NCBI GenBank assembly: GCA_017501355.1
Contig: JAFVXA010000058.1
Coordinates: 1-64,000 of the forward strand
Source of the DNA: Oscillospiraceae bacterium
GTDB lineage: Bacteria; Bacillota; Clostridia; Oscillospirales; Oscillospiraceae
Direction of reading: 5' to 3'
Length of the DNA stretch: 64,000 bases
Positions within the stretch are counted from its first letter, which is position 1; every line of letters starts with the position of its first letter. Below are positions 1 to 9,272 of this stretch, piece by piece. A program made the translations under genes and the position numbers. The notes beneath the pieces are model-generated. The model searched no databases. It was not told the origin of the DNA and saw only the letters and a program-made list of their open reading frames with translations.

Positions 1-917
1 TATGAAAAAATTCGTGATGGCAAACAGGAAAAAACTTTTTATGAAGTGATTTTCCAAGTGGGCAACAAGGATGATATGGGAACCGCCGGAGAGAACGCAG
101 AGCTTGCAAAGACCATCCTGGACAAGTTCTATCGCAGCTTCCTTGAACGCAATCCGCAGCTTCATGTCTACTCCGCCCACCTCCACATGGACGAAGCAAC
201 GCCCCATCTGCACATCGACTTCATCCCCTTTACTACCGGGAGCAAGCGAGGACTTTCCACCCGTGTTTCTCTGAAACAGGCACTTGCCGATCAAGGCATC
301 ACCGGTGAGGGACGATCGCTGACAGAGCGTGACCTTTGGGTACAGAAAGAGAAGGAAGCCCTTGCGGAGATCATGTTGGAGCATGGCATCGAGTGGGAGC
401 AGAAGGGCGAACACAGGGAGCATCTGAGTGTTTTGGAGTTTAAGCGAGAGAAGTGCAAAGAGGAGCTTGCCGAACTGGAGCAGAGCATCGAGCGTGTCCA
501 GCAGCAACAGGTGGCTATTCAAGCCGTGGAACAGATCGAAGCCAAGCCCCTGCCTCTTAGTTCCAAGGTGGCAGTAGACAAAGGGGACTTCCAAAACCTC
601 GTCACAGCGGCACAGAAATTCGTGGTGCAGGAGAAGCAGGAAAGCAAGCTGAAAAAGCTCTTGAAGGATGCCAAGAAAACCATTGTCGATCTGAAAGCAA
701 AAGTCGAATCGCTTGTAACGGAACTGTCGGCGGTCAAGGCAGAACTGGCACAATACAAGTCCGTCCGTAGTAGCTCCGCGCAGCGGATCTGGAGCAGGAA
801 AATGACCGTCTCCGCAGTAGACTTCGTACCTATGAAGAAGTGATTTCCCGTAACAATCTGTGGTCTTATTTTTCTCGAAGCAGAGCAAGAGTACCGACAA
901 GGGAAGAAGTCAAATGA
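1..917 (+). pseudogene. MobV/Pre-type plasmid mobilization relaxase, 5'-cut by window and frameshifted
   Basis: Reads open from base 1, so the N-terminus lies outside the window. The segment HMDEATPHLHIDFIP is the metal-binding histidine motif of MobV/Pre relaxases, which nick the origin of transfer of mobilizable plasmids and elements. A long charged coiled-coil tail follows, as is usual in the family. The frame open from base 1 stops at 843, but from about 774 the next frame encodes a natural continuation (LEQENDRLRSRLRTYEEV, then a basic tail) ending at TGA 915-917. Upstream codons start at positions equal to 1 mod 3 and the tail at 0 mod 3, which fits loss of one base near 774-786. Family call is firm. 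Whether the shift is real or a sequencing error is open. Confidence 0.8.
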
Positions 918-955
918 TTCCCATATAAAGTTGAAATTTGAGGAGGATAGTTCGA

Positions 956-1198
956 ATGAAAAGTTTACATTGTGCGTTCAATATGGATACCGGCTGCGTG
1001 GAGCTGAAAATGGCAGGCGGTACGAAGATTTCTGTTGACTGTAGTGCGATTGAAACTGCACTGGATGCCAATACGATCCAATGTGGGGAATTAGACTGGC
1101 TTATCTATAACAAGCCGTTGGAGTATGTGCAGATGATTTTTAGCGGTGAAATTGAGATCTACATTAAGGGAACAGCAGAGCACTGCTTAACTGATTGA
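956..1198 (+). CDS. DUF6061-like small protein
   Basis: An 80-residue protein. I chose ATG 956 because an AGGAGG ribosome site (941-946) sits just before it; the in-frame extension upstream (to 938) has none. The sequence begins MKSLHCAFNMDTGCVELKM and contains ELDWLIYNKPLEY, which resembles, from memory, the DUF6061 family often found beside Mob relaxases on integrated Clostridia elements. There is no signal peptide, membrane segment or catalytic motif. It lies 38 bp downstream of the relaxase tail and is probably carried by the same mobile element. Function is unknown. Confidence 0.6.
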   Translation: MKSLHCAFNMDTGCVELKMAGGTKISVDCSAIETALDANTIQCGELDWLIYNKPLEYVQMIFSGEIEIYIKGTAEHCLTD

Positions 1199-1340
1199 TA
1201 ACAGGAAGATTGTTGAATTGAACTAGAATCACAAAAAATTTGGCAAGGTAGATGGCTTGAGTTTCAGCAACACGCGGCAATTACACAAAAGAGTAACCGA
1301 GCGTTTTTGCAAAGTGAAATCTATTTTTTTCACCGATCAT

Positions 1341-1381
1341 GAGGACACCCCGCCAATCTTTGCGATTGGCGGGGTGTCCTC
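1341..1381. terminator. Long perfect hairpin at the mobile element/chromosome boundary
   Basis: An 18-bp perfect stem (arms 1341-1358 and 1364-1381) with a 5-nt loop, G+C-rich. It sits just beyond the stop of the minus-strand chemoreceptor (1402). No clear T-tract follows on either strand; the T-run at 1324-1330 lies on the wrong side. Probably a terminator-like structure that separates the receptor operon from the mobile-element genes. Confidence 0.5.
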
Positions 1382-1401
1382 TATGGGGGATGGAGAGTCG
1401 A

Positions 1402-3177
1402 TTAGTATTTGTTATTATCGAAGGATGCAAAAGCAAGTGCAGTATCACTTGTGCTGCCGAAATCATTAGCAGCCAAAGGATTCACTGCGCTGTCATCCAA
1501 ACGGAACTTGGCGATCATGTGCTTAAGCATGTTTGCCTGACTGGAGAGCTCTTCGCTGGCAGCAGCAGACTCTTCTGCAGTAGCAGAGGTAGACTGAATG
1601 ACAGAAGAAATCTGCTCGATACCGCTGGTCATCTGATTCACGGCGTTGAGCTGCTCCTCGGATGCGCGGGCGATTTCCAGCACACGATCGTTTACGGAGG
1701 AAGCCTTTTCTACCACACCGGAGAGAGAGTCTGCGGTGGTAGTGGCAAGCTTATTGCCCTGTGCAATCGCATCAAGAGTATTCTGAATGAGACCAGTCGT
1801 GGTCTTTGCTGCTTCAGCAGACTTGGCAGCGAGATTGCGAACTTCATCTGCAACGACGGCGAAGCCCTTACCGGCGGCACCGGCACGTGCAGCCTCGACA
1901 GCTGCGTTCAGTGCGAGGATATTGGTCTGGAATGCGATGTCATCAATGCTCTTGATGACCTTGCTGATCTCGTTAGAAGTAGAGTTGATATTGTTCATTG
2001 CGCTCATCAACTCTTCCATGATGTGGTTGCTCTCGGCAACACCGGCACCGGCTTCGCCAGCCAAACGGCTTGCATTCGCTGCGTGATCGGCGTTGTCCTT
2101 GACCTGCTGCTGCATTTCGTTCATGCTGGCAAGAAGCTCTTCAACAGCACTTGCCTGTTCCGTAGCACCCTGAGCAAGACTCTGAGCGCCATTTGCTACC
2201 TGCTGGGAGCCGGTGAGCACCTGACCGGAGGAAGTATCGATTTGAATCAGGGTATCGGTCAGAGTGTCACGGATAAAGCGAATACCCTTGAGGATGGCAA
2301 AGTAGTCACCGGTGTAATCAGCAGTGTGCTGAGACTTGACGGTGAAGTTACCGTTACCGAGCTCACCGCAAAGATAAGCGAGGTCATCGGTGATAACATC
2401 CAGTTTATGGATGGTCTCGCGCACAGCGTGTGAGAGCTGACCAAGCTCGTCCTTGGATTCGTACTTCAGATCAACCTTCTTGAAATCACCGACTTCGACA
2501 AGTTCCATTGCCGCCTCGATCTGCTGGATGGGACGGAGCAGCATCCGATTCAGGATCGTTGTCATGATAATAGACACAACGATCGCAGCAATCAGCAGGG
2601 CGGTGACGATAACCGTAGAGCCACGCTTGACATCCTGCGCTCGTTCGTAACGTGCGTCGATTTGCTCGTTCACGTCGTCGCTCATTTCAATGATTGCGTC
2701 AACGACCTCCTCGTATGCCGTTGCATAATCATTTATATAAATCTCGTATGCTGCTGCATTGCCCTCTGCAGTGAACTTGGCGCACTCTGCAAACAAAGCT
2801 TCGCGATGCTTTGTCACACCGTTCATCAGATCGTGGATGTGATCCACTTCATCCTGATACTGAGGTGCAAGTCTGGCAAATTCATTGATTGCATCCTCGA
2901 ACACCTTACGGTTGTTCATCAGATTCGTTTCAACCGCATCCAGTTCAGCCTGTGTCATGACGATGGTAGCTTCCAGCGCATCAGCCTCAATCTGACGGAC
3001 AGAGCGGCGGGCAGTCCAGAGCTGAGTCACAGCGGGAACTGTGGTGTGAGCGTAACCGTCAACGGTATCGAAAAGGTTGTTGATTTCGGATAGCGCACAG
3101 ACGCCAAGGACGATTGACATGGCAATGACCACGGCGAATGACAAAAAGATTTTCTTGCCAATTTTCATGTTCTTCAT
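1402..3177 (-). CDS. Methyl-accepting chemotaxis protein, 4HB-HAMP-MA type
   Basis: A 591-aa transmembrane chemoreceptor. TM1 is near residues 10-30, followed by a helical ligand-binding domain of four-helix-bundle type (about 35-190), TM2 (about 190-213), a HAMP linker and a long cytoplasmic signalling coiled coil. The hairpin tip around 415-455 carries the conserved [18 protein letters not shown] and [10 protein letters not shown] signatures, which contact CheA and CheW. The C-terminus lacks a CheR-tethering pentapeptide. Start at 3177 is preceded by AAGGAAGAA. The gene follows the EAL gene with 19 bp between them and lies downstream of cheW, so it probably belongs to that operon. The ligand is not predictable. 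Confidence 0.93.
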   Translation of the reverse strand: MKNMKIGKKIFLSFAVVIAMSIVLGVCALSEINNLFDTVDGYAHTTVPAVTQLWTARRSVRQIEADALEATIVMTQAELDAVETNLMNNRKVFEDAINEFARLAPQYQDEVDHIHDLMNGVTKHREALFAECAKFTAEGNAAAYEIYINDYATAYEEVVDAIIEMSDDVNEQIDARYERAQDVKRGSTVIVTALLIAAIVVSIIMTTILNRMLLRPIQQIEAAMELVEVGDFKKVDLKYESKDELGQLSHAVRETIHKLDVITDDLAYLCGELGNGNFTVKSQHTADYTGDYFAILKGIRFIRDTLTDTLIQIDTSSGQVLTGSQQVANGAQSLAQGATEQASAVEELLASMNEMQQQVKDNADHAANASRLAGEAGAGVAESNHIMEELMSAMNNINSTSNEISKVIKSIDDIAFQTNILALNAAVEAARAGAAGKGFAVVADEVRNLAAKSAEAAKTTTGLIQNTLDAIAQGNKLATTTADSLSGVVEKASSVNDRVLEIARASEEQLNAVNQMTSGIEQISSVIQSTSATAEESAAASEELSSQANMLKHMIAKFRLDDSAVNPLAANDFGSTSDTALAFASFDNNKY

Positions 3178-3196
3178 ATCAAGTTCTTCCTTTCTT

Positions 3197-6112
3197 TTAT
3201 GTTTCGTTTACTTTTAGCAGCGCGGCAAAGGCACTTGGTGCCAACGGACGGGAGTAATAATAACCTTGCAGGGAGCAATTGTCGAATTGACGAAGGAATT
3301 CCACCTGAGAAGGAAGCTCAACACCTTCCACAACAACGGCGAGATCCATGATGTGCGCCATTTCGATCAGCGACTTTAGAATGAATCGGCTCTTTTGCCC
3401 CTCACCATCCAGGAATTTCAGATCCATCTTGAGAACATCCAAAGGCATATCCTTCAGCATATTCAATGAGGAGTAACCGCTGCCGAAATCATCCATAGCG
3501 ATTTTGAAGCCGTCCAACTGTAATTTGCGGATTATGTCGTTGACGCTTCCGGACTCCTCGCCACAGACCGATTCTGTGATTTCCAGTTCGATATCCGAGG
3601 GCGAAAGACCGTATGTACGAATCAATTCGTTCAGCTTGCTGCGCAGATCGCTGCTATAGAAGTGGAACCGGGAAATGTTAATGGCGATGGGAACGGTTTT
3701 GATCCCATTTTGTTTCATCTCCGCTTGCAGCCGGCAAGTTTCTTCCCAAACAAAATGATCCAGTGTGGTGATAAACCCATTTCGCTCAAATATGTGGATA
3801 AAAACGCCGGGGGAGATGAGCCCTTTCTTGTGGTGATTCCAGCGAACCAGTGCTTCACCACCTACGACCCGCTCCGAATGGGGGTTGAACTTCGGCTGGA
3901 TGACCACAAAGAACTGACGCTCCGCCAAGGCCTGTTCCATATCGGCCTCGATCTCTTTTTCCATCAGCGCCCGCTGGCGTCCGCTGTCATTATAGAAGCG
4001 AAGATACTCTCTATATGTGCGATCCTTATCGTGAGCAGCTTCCAAAGCACGGTCACACATGACATGGATGGGCTGTTCTTTGTTCAGAACCGGAAATACA
4101 CCGTAGATGACACGAACATCAATATCCTCAAGAAAAGTATGAAAACTCTTGGGGAAAACAATTTGCTCAAACTCTGACTTCGAGACGCACATGTAGAAAT
4201 GGTCGATCATGAAGCGGGCAAGGATCATGGTATGATTCTTGTCCAGTTTCTTGAGCTCTGACCCGATCTCCTTGAGGAGACGGTCGCCCACATGCATGCC
4301 GTAAAGCTCGTTGACGATCTTGAAGTTGGAGATATCTACAGAAACAATGTACATCTCCTCTTCCGAGTTCAAGATGCGTTCTTGCGCCAGCTCATAGAAA
4401 TGGGAACGGTTATACAAACCGGTGATTTCATCCTGCTGGATTTTTTTCTGCAGAAGCTCCAGTTCCTTTTTCTGAATCTTGGCATTTGCAAGCTTGTTGG
4501 TAACAAGGGCATAGCTGATAAAGGAAAAGACTAGCAATGCGGCGATCACGAGCAGCCATTCCCAGTTCTGATAAATAAAGTCCTCATTTCCGAGGGGATA
4601 GGGCGTCATCAGCAATTCACGTGTTACGATTTCGTTGATCTCCTCGTCGGAAATGTGATGGATCGCCTTGTTGATGATATGGAGCAGCATCTGCTGATCT
4701 TCAAGAGCCATCAGACAGACATCGTTTCCGTGGTCAACACCCGGGACAACGGTAAGCTTATCCATATATTCCGGCTTCTGCATCAGGTACCTTGCGCGGT
4801 AGCTGTTTTGGATTACCATCCCGGCTTCCTTGTGAATCAGTGCCTCAAAGCAGGCTTTTGCGTCCGGAAAATACTGCATCTCAAATTCGGGATTTTCTTC
4901 CAGCAGCATAGGCTCCAAATACGCAAGATCCTTTGTTGTGGCAATGATGTGCGATACGTATTTATCTTCCACAAAGGCAGCCTGTCGCTTCACATAGGAG
5001 ACGGAAACATTTGCGATGGAATTAGAGACAATGGTGTTCTCTATATCACTCATGTGCTGCAGGGCGTTTTGCGTACGCAAAAGCAGATATCCCTCGTTGA
5101 GATATTGCTTGAAGGCTTCCTGAGAATAACGCTCCAAATCTCCACCTTCCGGAACCAAATCGATTCCGCTCTTTTTGGCAATCAGACGGATGACGTCTGC
5201 CCAAATGCCCTTGGTTTCACCGTCCTCTACATAGCAGGAGGGGTGCTGATCTTGAAACAGCTTAACTTTGATGGTCCCAAGATTCTCAATGTACGCCAGT
5301 TCCTCTTCTGTGTACAGCGGAGAACTGCTGATGGACTCGTGCCCGAAATACTTTGCGTTCAAGTTCCCTTCAAAGGTGGGGTCATCAAACATGATCTCTT
5401 GAATCGCTTCATCAACCGCTTCGACCAGTGCATGATTTCCGGGCTGCACGATACAATAAAATGCATCGGCGCTGGAAGTGTCTACCAATTTCAGTTCGGA
5501 AGTCGCATAGCGGCTTCCAACCACCATCATGTCGATTTGCTCCATCTCAAGGGCTCGTATCATATCGTCTTCGCGGTTGAAATAAATCCCCTCATAGGAA
5601 ATCTGTTCCTCCTCGGCATAACGAATAAAATCCGCAGCCGAATAGCTTTCAGCCAATAAACCGACGGTGCTGCCCTGCATGGCATCGTAGTTCTGATAGG
5701 AGATATCGCTTTTTTCTGTTGTGTACAGAATGGTTGTTTCATAGCCAAGGGGAATTCTGGAGTAGAGAAATTCTTCGGCGCGGGTATCGGTATAATGAGC
5801 GGTACAGATCAAATCAATATCACCGTTACGCAGTTTTTTCAAAGAGTCATGCCAGCTGGCGTCTCTGACATATTCATATTGCCAGCCGGTATATTCGGAA
5901 ATCTTTTCCAGATACTCGACTCCATATCCATAAAAATGTCCGTCTTTCTCTTGAATAAAATTGGAATTGCTGTCATATCCAACGCGAATTACTTCGCCCC
6001 CGCTTGCACGGACAGGCAGGGAAGCGGAGAACAATAACATCAACGCGATCAACAGAAGACTGCAAATCGCAGTTTGCTTTTTCCATGGTTGGTACAACCG
6101 TTCCTGCTCCAT
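3197..6112 (-). CDS. Double periplasmic-binding-domain sensor with degenerate GGDEF and intact EAL (c-di-GMP phosphodiesterase)
   Basis: A 971-aa membrane sensor. After an N-terminal signal/anchor (about 17-37) come two SBP_bac_3-like solute-binding domains outside the cell (about 40-260 and 275-505), a TM helix (about 530-552), a GGDEF domain (about 560-725) and an EAL domain (about 735-970). Where GGDEF should stand the sequence reads [10 protein letters not shown], so diguanylate cyclase activity should be lost. The EAL domain keeps [32 protein letters not shown] and VVVEGVE, so it should hydrolyse c-di-GMP. Inferred role: amino-acid-like ligands outside set c-di-GMP inside. It is sandwiched between cheW and an MCP, linking chemotaxis and second-messenger control. 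Confidence 0.9.
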   Translation of the reverse strand: MEQERLYQPWKKQTAICSLLLIALMLLFSASLPVRASGGEVIRVGYDSNSNFIQEKDGHFYGYGVEYLEKISEYTGWQYEYVRDASWHDSLKKLRNGDIDLICTAHYTDTRAEEFLYSRIPLGYETTILYTTEKSDISYQNYDAMQGSTVGLLAESYSAADFIRYAEEEQISYEGIYFNREDDMIRALEMEQIDMMVVGSRYATSELKLVDTSSADAFYCIVQPGNHALVEAVDEAIQEIMFDDPTFEGNLNAKYFGHESISSSPLYTEEELAYIENLGTIKVKLFQDQHPSCYVEDGETKGIWADVIRLIAKKSGIDLVPEGGDLERYSQEAFKQYLNEGYLLLRTQNALQHMSDIENTIVSNSIANVSVSYVKRQAAFVEDKYVSHIIATTKDLAYLEPMLLEENPEFEMQYFPDAKACFEALIHKEAGMVIQNSYRARYLMQKPEYMDKLTVVPGVDHGNDVCLMALEDQQMLLHIINKAIHHISDEEINEIVTRELLMTPYPLGNEDFIYQNWEWLLVIAALLVFSFISYALVTNKLANAKIQKKELELLQKKIQQDEITGLYNRSHFYELAQERILNSEEEMYIVSVDISNFKIVNELYGMHVGDRLLKEIGSELKKLDKNHTMILARFMIDHFYMCVSKSEFEQIVFPKSFHTFLEDIDVRVIYGVFPVLNKEQPIHVMCDRALEAAHDKDRTYREYLRFYNDSGRQRALMEKEIEADMEQALAERQFFVVIQPKFNPHSERVVGGEALVRWNHHKKGLISPGVFIHIFERNGFITTLDHFVWEETCRLQAEMKQNGIKTVPIAINISRFHFYSSDLRSKLNELIRTYGLSPSDIELEITESVCGEESGSVNDIIRKLQLDGFKIAMDDFGSGYSSLNMLKDMPLDVLKMDLKFLDGEGQKSRFILKSLIEMAHIMDLAVVVEGVELPSQVEFLRQFDNCSLQGYYYSRPLAPSAFAALLKVNET

Positions 6113-6217
6113 AATTACTCGCCTCTTTTCAAATATGGGATGAAACGAATTGTCTCATTTGCTATTTTGTGGCATAGCGCCAAATGAATGATCGTTTTAG
6201 ACTGCTTGATTCGCAGA

Positions 6218-6739
6218 TCATTTATACTGATCTTCGAGCTCGATTTTGGTCGGCTCCAAACAAAGAACGATTTTTTCGCCAACGCCATTCTCACCGGGGA
6301 GCTTGGCAATGCCGGTTAGATAGCGCTTGTCTTCAGAAACATCTCTCATATGGGGAGGCGGTTCAATCTGCTTGTTGGAAACAACGACAACAGCATCCAC
6401 TTCATCCACGATGTAACCCAGCTGCTGACCGTTTATGCCCATGATAACGATACAGGTGCGTTGCGTGTACATGCCTTCGGTTCGTCCGAGGCGCATGCGC
6501 AAATCGAGTATCGGAACAATACTTCCGCGCAGATTGACAATACCCTTCGCATACGGCGGGTATCCGGGGACTTCGATCACTTCCTGCATGTTGATGATCT
6601 GCTCGACATAGTTAATCGGTACACCATAAAGCTGCTCTTCCAAGCGGAAAGTAAGATACTGATGGTTCGACTCAGTATCGTCTTCATGGATCGCCGCTTT
6701 TGCGGTGAGAATGTCTTCCGTGGTGGGCGTGTTACTCAT
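6218..6739 (-). CDS. cheW: CheW chemotaxis coupling protein
   Basis: A 173-aa CheW domain protein that joins chemoreceptors to the CheA kinase. The core reads YLTFRLEEQLYGVPINYVEQI, PPYAKGIVNLRG and PILDLRMRLG, all typical of the family. I set the start at 6739 because AAGGAG (6750-6755) lies 8 nt upstream. The open frame runs on to 6904, but that stretch has no ribosome site and unlikely composition. It is first in a minus-strand cluster, 105 bp before the EAL sensor, followed by an MCP. No cheA, cheB, cheR or cheY lies nearby, so these must be elsewhere. Confidence 0.93.
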   Translation of the reverse strand: MSNTPTTEDILTAKAAIHEDDTESNHQYLTFRLEEQLYGVPINYVEQIINMQEVIEVPGYPPYAKGIVNLRGSIVPILDLRMRLGRTEGMYTQRTCIVIMGINGQQLGYIVDEVDAVVVVSNKQIEPPPHMRDVSEDKRYLTGIAKLPGENGVGEKIVLCLEPTKIELEDQYK

Positions 6740-7030
6740 TGAACTAACTCCTTCCATTCGAATTACACTTTGATGAATGCCGATCGCTGTGATTGAAAAA
6801 GCCGATCCTTGAGAACTCTTCGTAACCTCGATAACAATGATCGGTGAGCGGCGGGCACATTTACACTCATGGTAACACGCTAAATTGGGAAATGCCAGTG
6901 ACAAGATTCTATCAAGAAATTACAAAACAGAAACAGTTTGCATAATATGCATTTTGGCGAACTTGGTCTGCCCACCACACTTTTTTGTGCTGTTGCACAA
7001 ATGTGCGCCAAAGAAGGTTCGTTTTGATTT

Positions 7031-7138
7031 GATTGCTCAACATTTTCGATATTATCACCCAAAATATGGCAATTGCTCAAAATATAAATCAAATGCTCAA
7101 CAAGAAACACTGAATAGTTCTGCTAAAAAAAGTATAAT
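7031..7138 (+). promoter_or_regulatory. Control region of the XRE gene: three phased TGCTCAA repeats and a -10 box
   Basis: The 422-bp gap 6740-7161 between cheW and the xre gene holds no gene. Its right half is A+T-rich and contains three direct repeats with core TGCTCAA: GATTGCTCAAC (7031-7041), AATTGCTCAAA (7071-7081) and AAATGCTCAAC (7091-7101). Spacings of 40 and 20 bp place them on one face of the helix. A TATAAT box stands at 7133-7138, with a poor -35. These are candidate operators for the adjacent regulator, inferred from layout only. Confidence 0.4.
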
Positions 7139-7161
7139 AATTCTGTTAGGCAGGTGATTTC

Positions 7162-7440
7162 ATGAGCAAAGATATTGAGTTCAAAAACCGGGACCGTTTT
7201 TTGCAGTTGGGTATTGCCATATCTACTTTGCGAAAAATGCGCGGGTTATCTCAGGAGCAGCTTGCTGAAAAAGCACATGTTAGCCGTTCCCATATTAGCT
7301 CCATAGAAGCACCTGGAATCGTGCGTTCATTTTCTCTTGAAGTATTTTTTAATCTTGCGGATGCACTGGAAGTCGATCCGGCTGATTTGATCAATGCGTC
7401 AGTCTTTCCGGACAGATTGCTTAACAGCAAAAAGTCATGA
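7162..7440 (+). CDS. XRE/Cro-CI family helix-turn-helix regulator
   Basis: A 92-aa single-domain DNA-binding protein. The HTH_3 fold spans about residues 17-75: LGIAISTLRKMRGLSQEQLA, then KAHVSRSHISSIE, then the family's ALEVDPADLI ending. Ribosome site AGGTGA precedes ATG 7162. A strong terminator closes the gene. Unlike typical XRE proteins it has AP inserted after SSIE, a variant seen in short stand-alone regulators. It may autoregulate through the repeats upstream. It marks the start of the A+T-rich accessory stretch. Confidence 0.85.
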   Translation: MSKDIEFKNRDRFLQLGIAISTLRKMRGLSQEQLAEKAHVSRSHISSIEAPGIVRSFSLEVFFNLADALEVDPADLINASVFPDRLLNSKKS

Positions 7441-7451
7441 TTTACCTATAT

Positions 7452-7490
7452 AAATCTCCCGCCTTCGATATGAAGGCGGGAGATTTTCTG
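7452..7490 (+). terminator. Intrinsic terminator after the XRE gene
   Basis: A 15-bp perfect stem (7452-7466 with 7472-7486), 5-nt loop, with the stem's own AGATTTT and further Ts on the 3' side. Confidence 0.85.
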
Positions 7491-7491
7491 T

Positions 7492-7818
7492 TTGCTTTGC
7501 CATAGAAGAACCAAAAATGTAAATGTTTGTTGGTGTTGGTTTGTTCTCTTCATCTACATCCTTGCAAAAAACATCGCTCAGTTCATCGAGAACGAGAATT
7601 CGCCGGTGCTGACGGTATCTGCTGTGATCGTAGATAAGAGAAGAAGATCACATCACCATCAAAACCATCATACGCATTCCTACCACATTACATTCGAGAC
7701 CCAGGAGGGCGAACTCCTTGAGCTTCGCGTGAGACGGTCTGAGTATTATGAGATGGAGATCGGTGACAGAGGTATGCTGACGCACCAGGGCACGAGATAC
7801 CAAGGCTTTGAGCGTTGA
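7492..7818 (+). pseudogene. DUF2500 family remnant, 5' end lost
   Basis: From about residue 22 the translation matches my memory of DUF2500 membrane proteins: a helix ending FVLFIYILAKNI, then ENENSPVLTVSAVIVDKRRR, YHITFETQEGELLELRVRR and a closing GMLTHQGTRYQGFER. The only in-frame start is TTG 7492, without a ribosome site and directly against the preceding terminator. The first 15 residues do not look like a membrane helix. A His-rich stretch (HHHQNHHTH) replaces the usual loop. I read it as a truncated gene, though expression from TTG cannot be excluded. Function of the family is unknown. Confidence 0.5.
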
Positions 7819-8014
7819 TAGGGTGGATGGTTCAAAATATAGTGATATGTGAAAATAAGAGCGAAAAGCTAAGGGTTGCGATTACAAATTAAAGTAACCG
7901 CAGCCCTTTAAGTCTATTAGCTGTATGAAAAGATTTAAGTACATTCGGAAATGCTGAATATTGGACTGACCATAAAACTTGACTTTCTTGGCGAATTCAT
8001 TTTCAATAATACAG

Positions 8015-8060
8015 AGCGGGAACACAGAGCATCAGGTTAACTGATGTCTGTGTTCCCGCT
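8015..8060. terminator. Long hairpin downstream of the accessory operon
   Basis: The arms 8015-8035 and 8041-8060 pair over 20 bp with one bulged G. It lies 20 bp beyond the stop of the TIM-barrel gene, so it probably ends the four-gene minus-strand transcript, although the T-tract is weak. The rest of 7819-8014 has no gene; a shorter imperfect inverted repeat near 7868-7915 may end the DUF2500 remnant. Confidence 0.6.
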
Positions 8061-8079
8061 GTTTGACAATGTCTTATCC

Positions 8080-9270
8080 CTATTGCCAATCAAATCTAAG
8101 TTTAAGGCCATAGTCTTCATTGTTTGCACACATTGCCACTCTGTTGGCCTCTATTGCAGGGGCGAAATCTCTGTTCTGTCCACTCATTCCGCGTTTTTTG
8201 AACTCTTTAATTTGGTTTTCTGCAGTATTAAGCATAAATTCATAAGTGTCATAAGTCTCTTGATAGGAGTTCAAAGACAGCATGTCACACTGGACTTTTA
8301 AGCAATGCAAATAGTGCTTGAATGAATTTGTTTCGTTATAGTTGGTGCTAGACGGCGATGCACCTTTAAAGAGCATTTCTGAATACATATTTTTGAATTC
8401 GCCTTGAGGAAGAAATGCATCAAGATAGCCTCGCTGCATAGCGACATCTAACAGTGCAGCTTTATACTCGCTAAATGCTGTAGGTAGATAGTACCATGTG
8501 CTCTTGTGCTTAATGTCATCATCTTTAGGTGATTTAAATTTGGCAGGCACGAATGAGCGCGTGTTCATATATGTGCCAGATGCAATAGCGTCTACATTAG
8601 CTAAAGAATATAGCAGACCTTGATGGTTCGAGTATCCAACAATAACCTGCTTCTTAGCAAGCTTCAGACAAGTAAGCAGTTTTAATAAGCCAATTACCCA
8701 GATAGGATCAGATACTATATATTCGTTATTTGACGGATGGGGGATAATATAATATCCCTCAACAGGGATATTCTTAAGTTGCTCGATAAGGGTCTCGATT
8801 GCGAGAGAATTCCGAATAGTTTCTGGATAAAGACACAATGTCGCAAGAAGAGGTTTATCGGTTTTCTGAGAAAAATATTCTGCAGAGTTAGTAATCCAAT
8901 TAATACTATATGCAAACTGGTCTTCTTTCATCTCGATCCCGGGAAGAATGACTTTCGCGCTGTTAATTGCATTGTTGATTCGTAACAGTTCTTGGTTTAT
9001 TGCCTTATAACCATTTTCTGCAGTAATGGAGACACCTTCGGCAGGCCAATAATCATAGGCTTGCAATTTAATGTGTCCTTGTTTAGGGTAAAACATTTGA
9101 GGATCGAAAAGGACCTGCCCCCCAACTGTATGAATTTTCTTCGAAAAAACCACCAATTTATCTTGCTGTAGGTTGACTGGACTGATGATAACAGTTCCCT
9201 TCCCCCAAGATTTAATTAGCTCCTGCGCCATTGCTTGCATTCCGTGACCCAACTGTAGATACAGTTCCAT
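8080..9270 (-). CDS. Unknown TIM-barrel-like protein, possibly TGT/DpdA-like, in a kinase-linked accessory operon
   Basis: A 396-aa soluble protein with no signal peptide or membrane segment. Alternating strands and helices look like a TIM barrel: GTVIISPVN then a helix then GGQVLFDPQMF; VEGYYIIPHP; KKQVIVGYSNHQGL; ANVDAIASGTYMNTRSF. The last motif loosely recalls the end of the barrel in tRNA-guanine transglycosylases and DpdA-like DNA-modifying relatives. That link is an inference from motif shape, not a match. The C-terminal third (about 280-396) is helical and charged. It starts 2 bp after the kinase stop, with GGAGG inside the kinase's last codons, so the two are translated together. It is the last gene of the operon. 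Confidence 0.55.
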   Translation of the reverse strand: MELYLQLGHGMQAMAQELIKSWGKGTVIISPVNLQQDKLVVFSKKIHTVGGQVLFDPQMFYPKQGHIKLQAYDYWPAEGVSITAENGYKAINQELLRINNAINSAKVILPGIEMKEDQFAYSINWITNSAEYFSQKTDKPLLATLCLYPETIRNSLAIETLIEQLKNIPVEGYYIIPHPSNNEYIVSDPIWVIGLLKLLTCLKLAKKQVIVGYSNHQGLLYSLANVDAIASGTYMNTRSFVPAKFKSPKDDDIKHKSTWYYLPTAFSEYKAALLDVAMQRGYLDAFLPQGEFKNMYSEMLFKGASPSSTNYNETNSFKHYLHCLKVQCDMLSLNSYQETYDTYEFMLNTAENQIKEFKKRGMSGQNRDFAPAIEANRVAMCANNEDYGLKLRFDWQ

Positions 9271-9272
9271 GG

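Noticed and set aside
3197..6112. Active diguanylate cyclase
   Set aside because: The GGDEF motif is replaced by MIDHF-like residues, so only the EAL phosphodiesterase half is expected to be catalytic.
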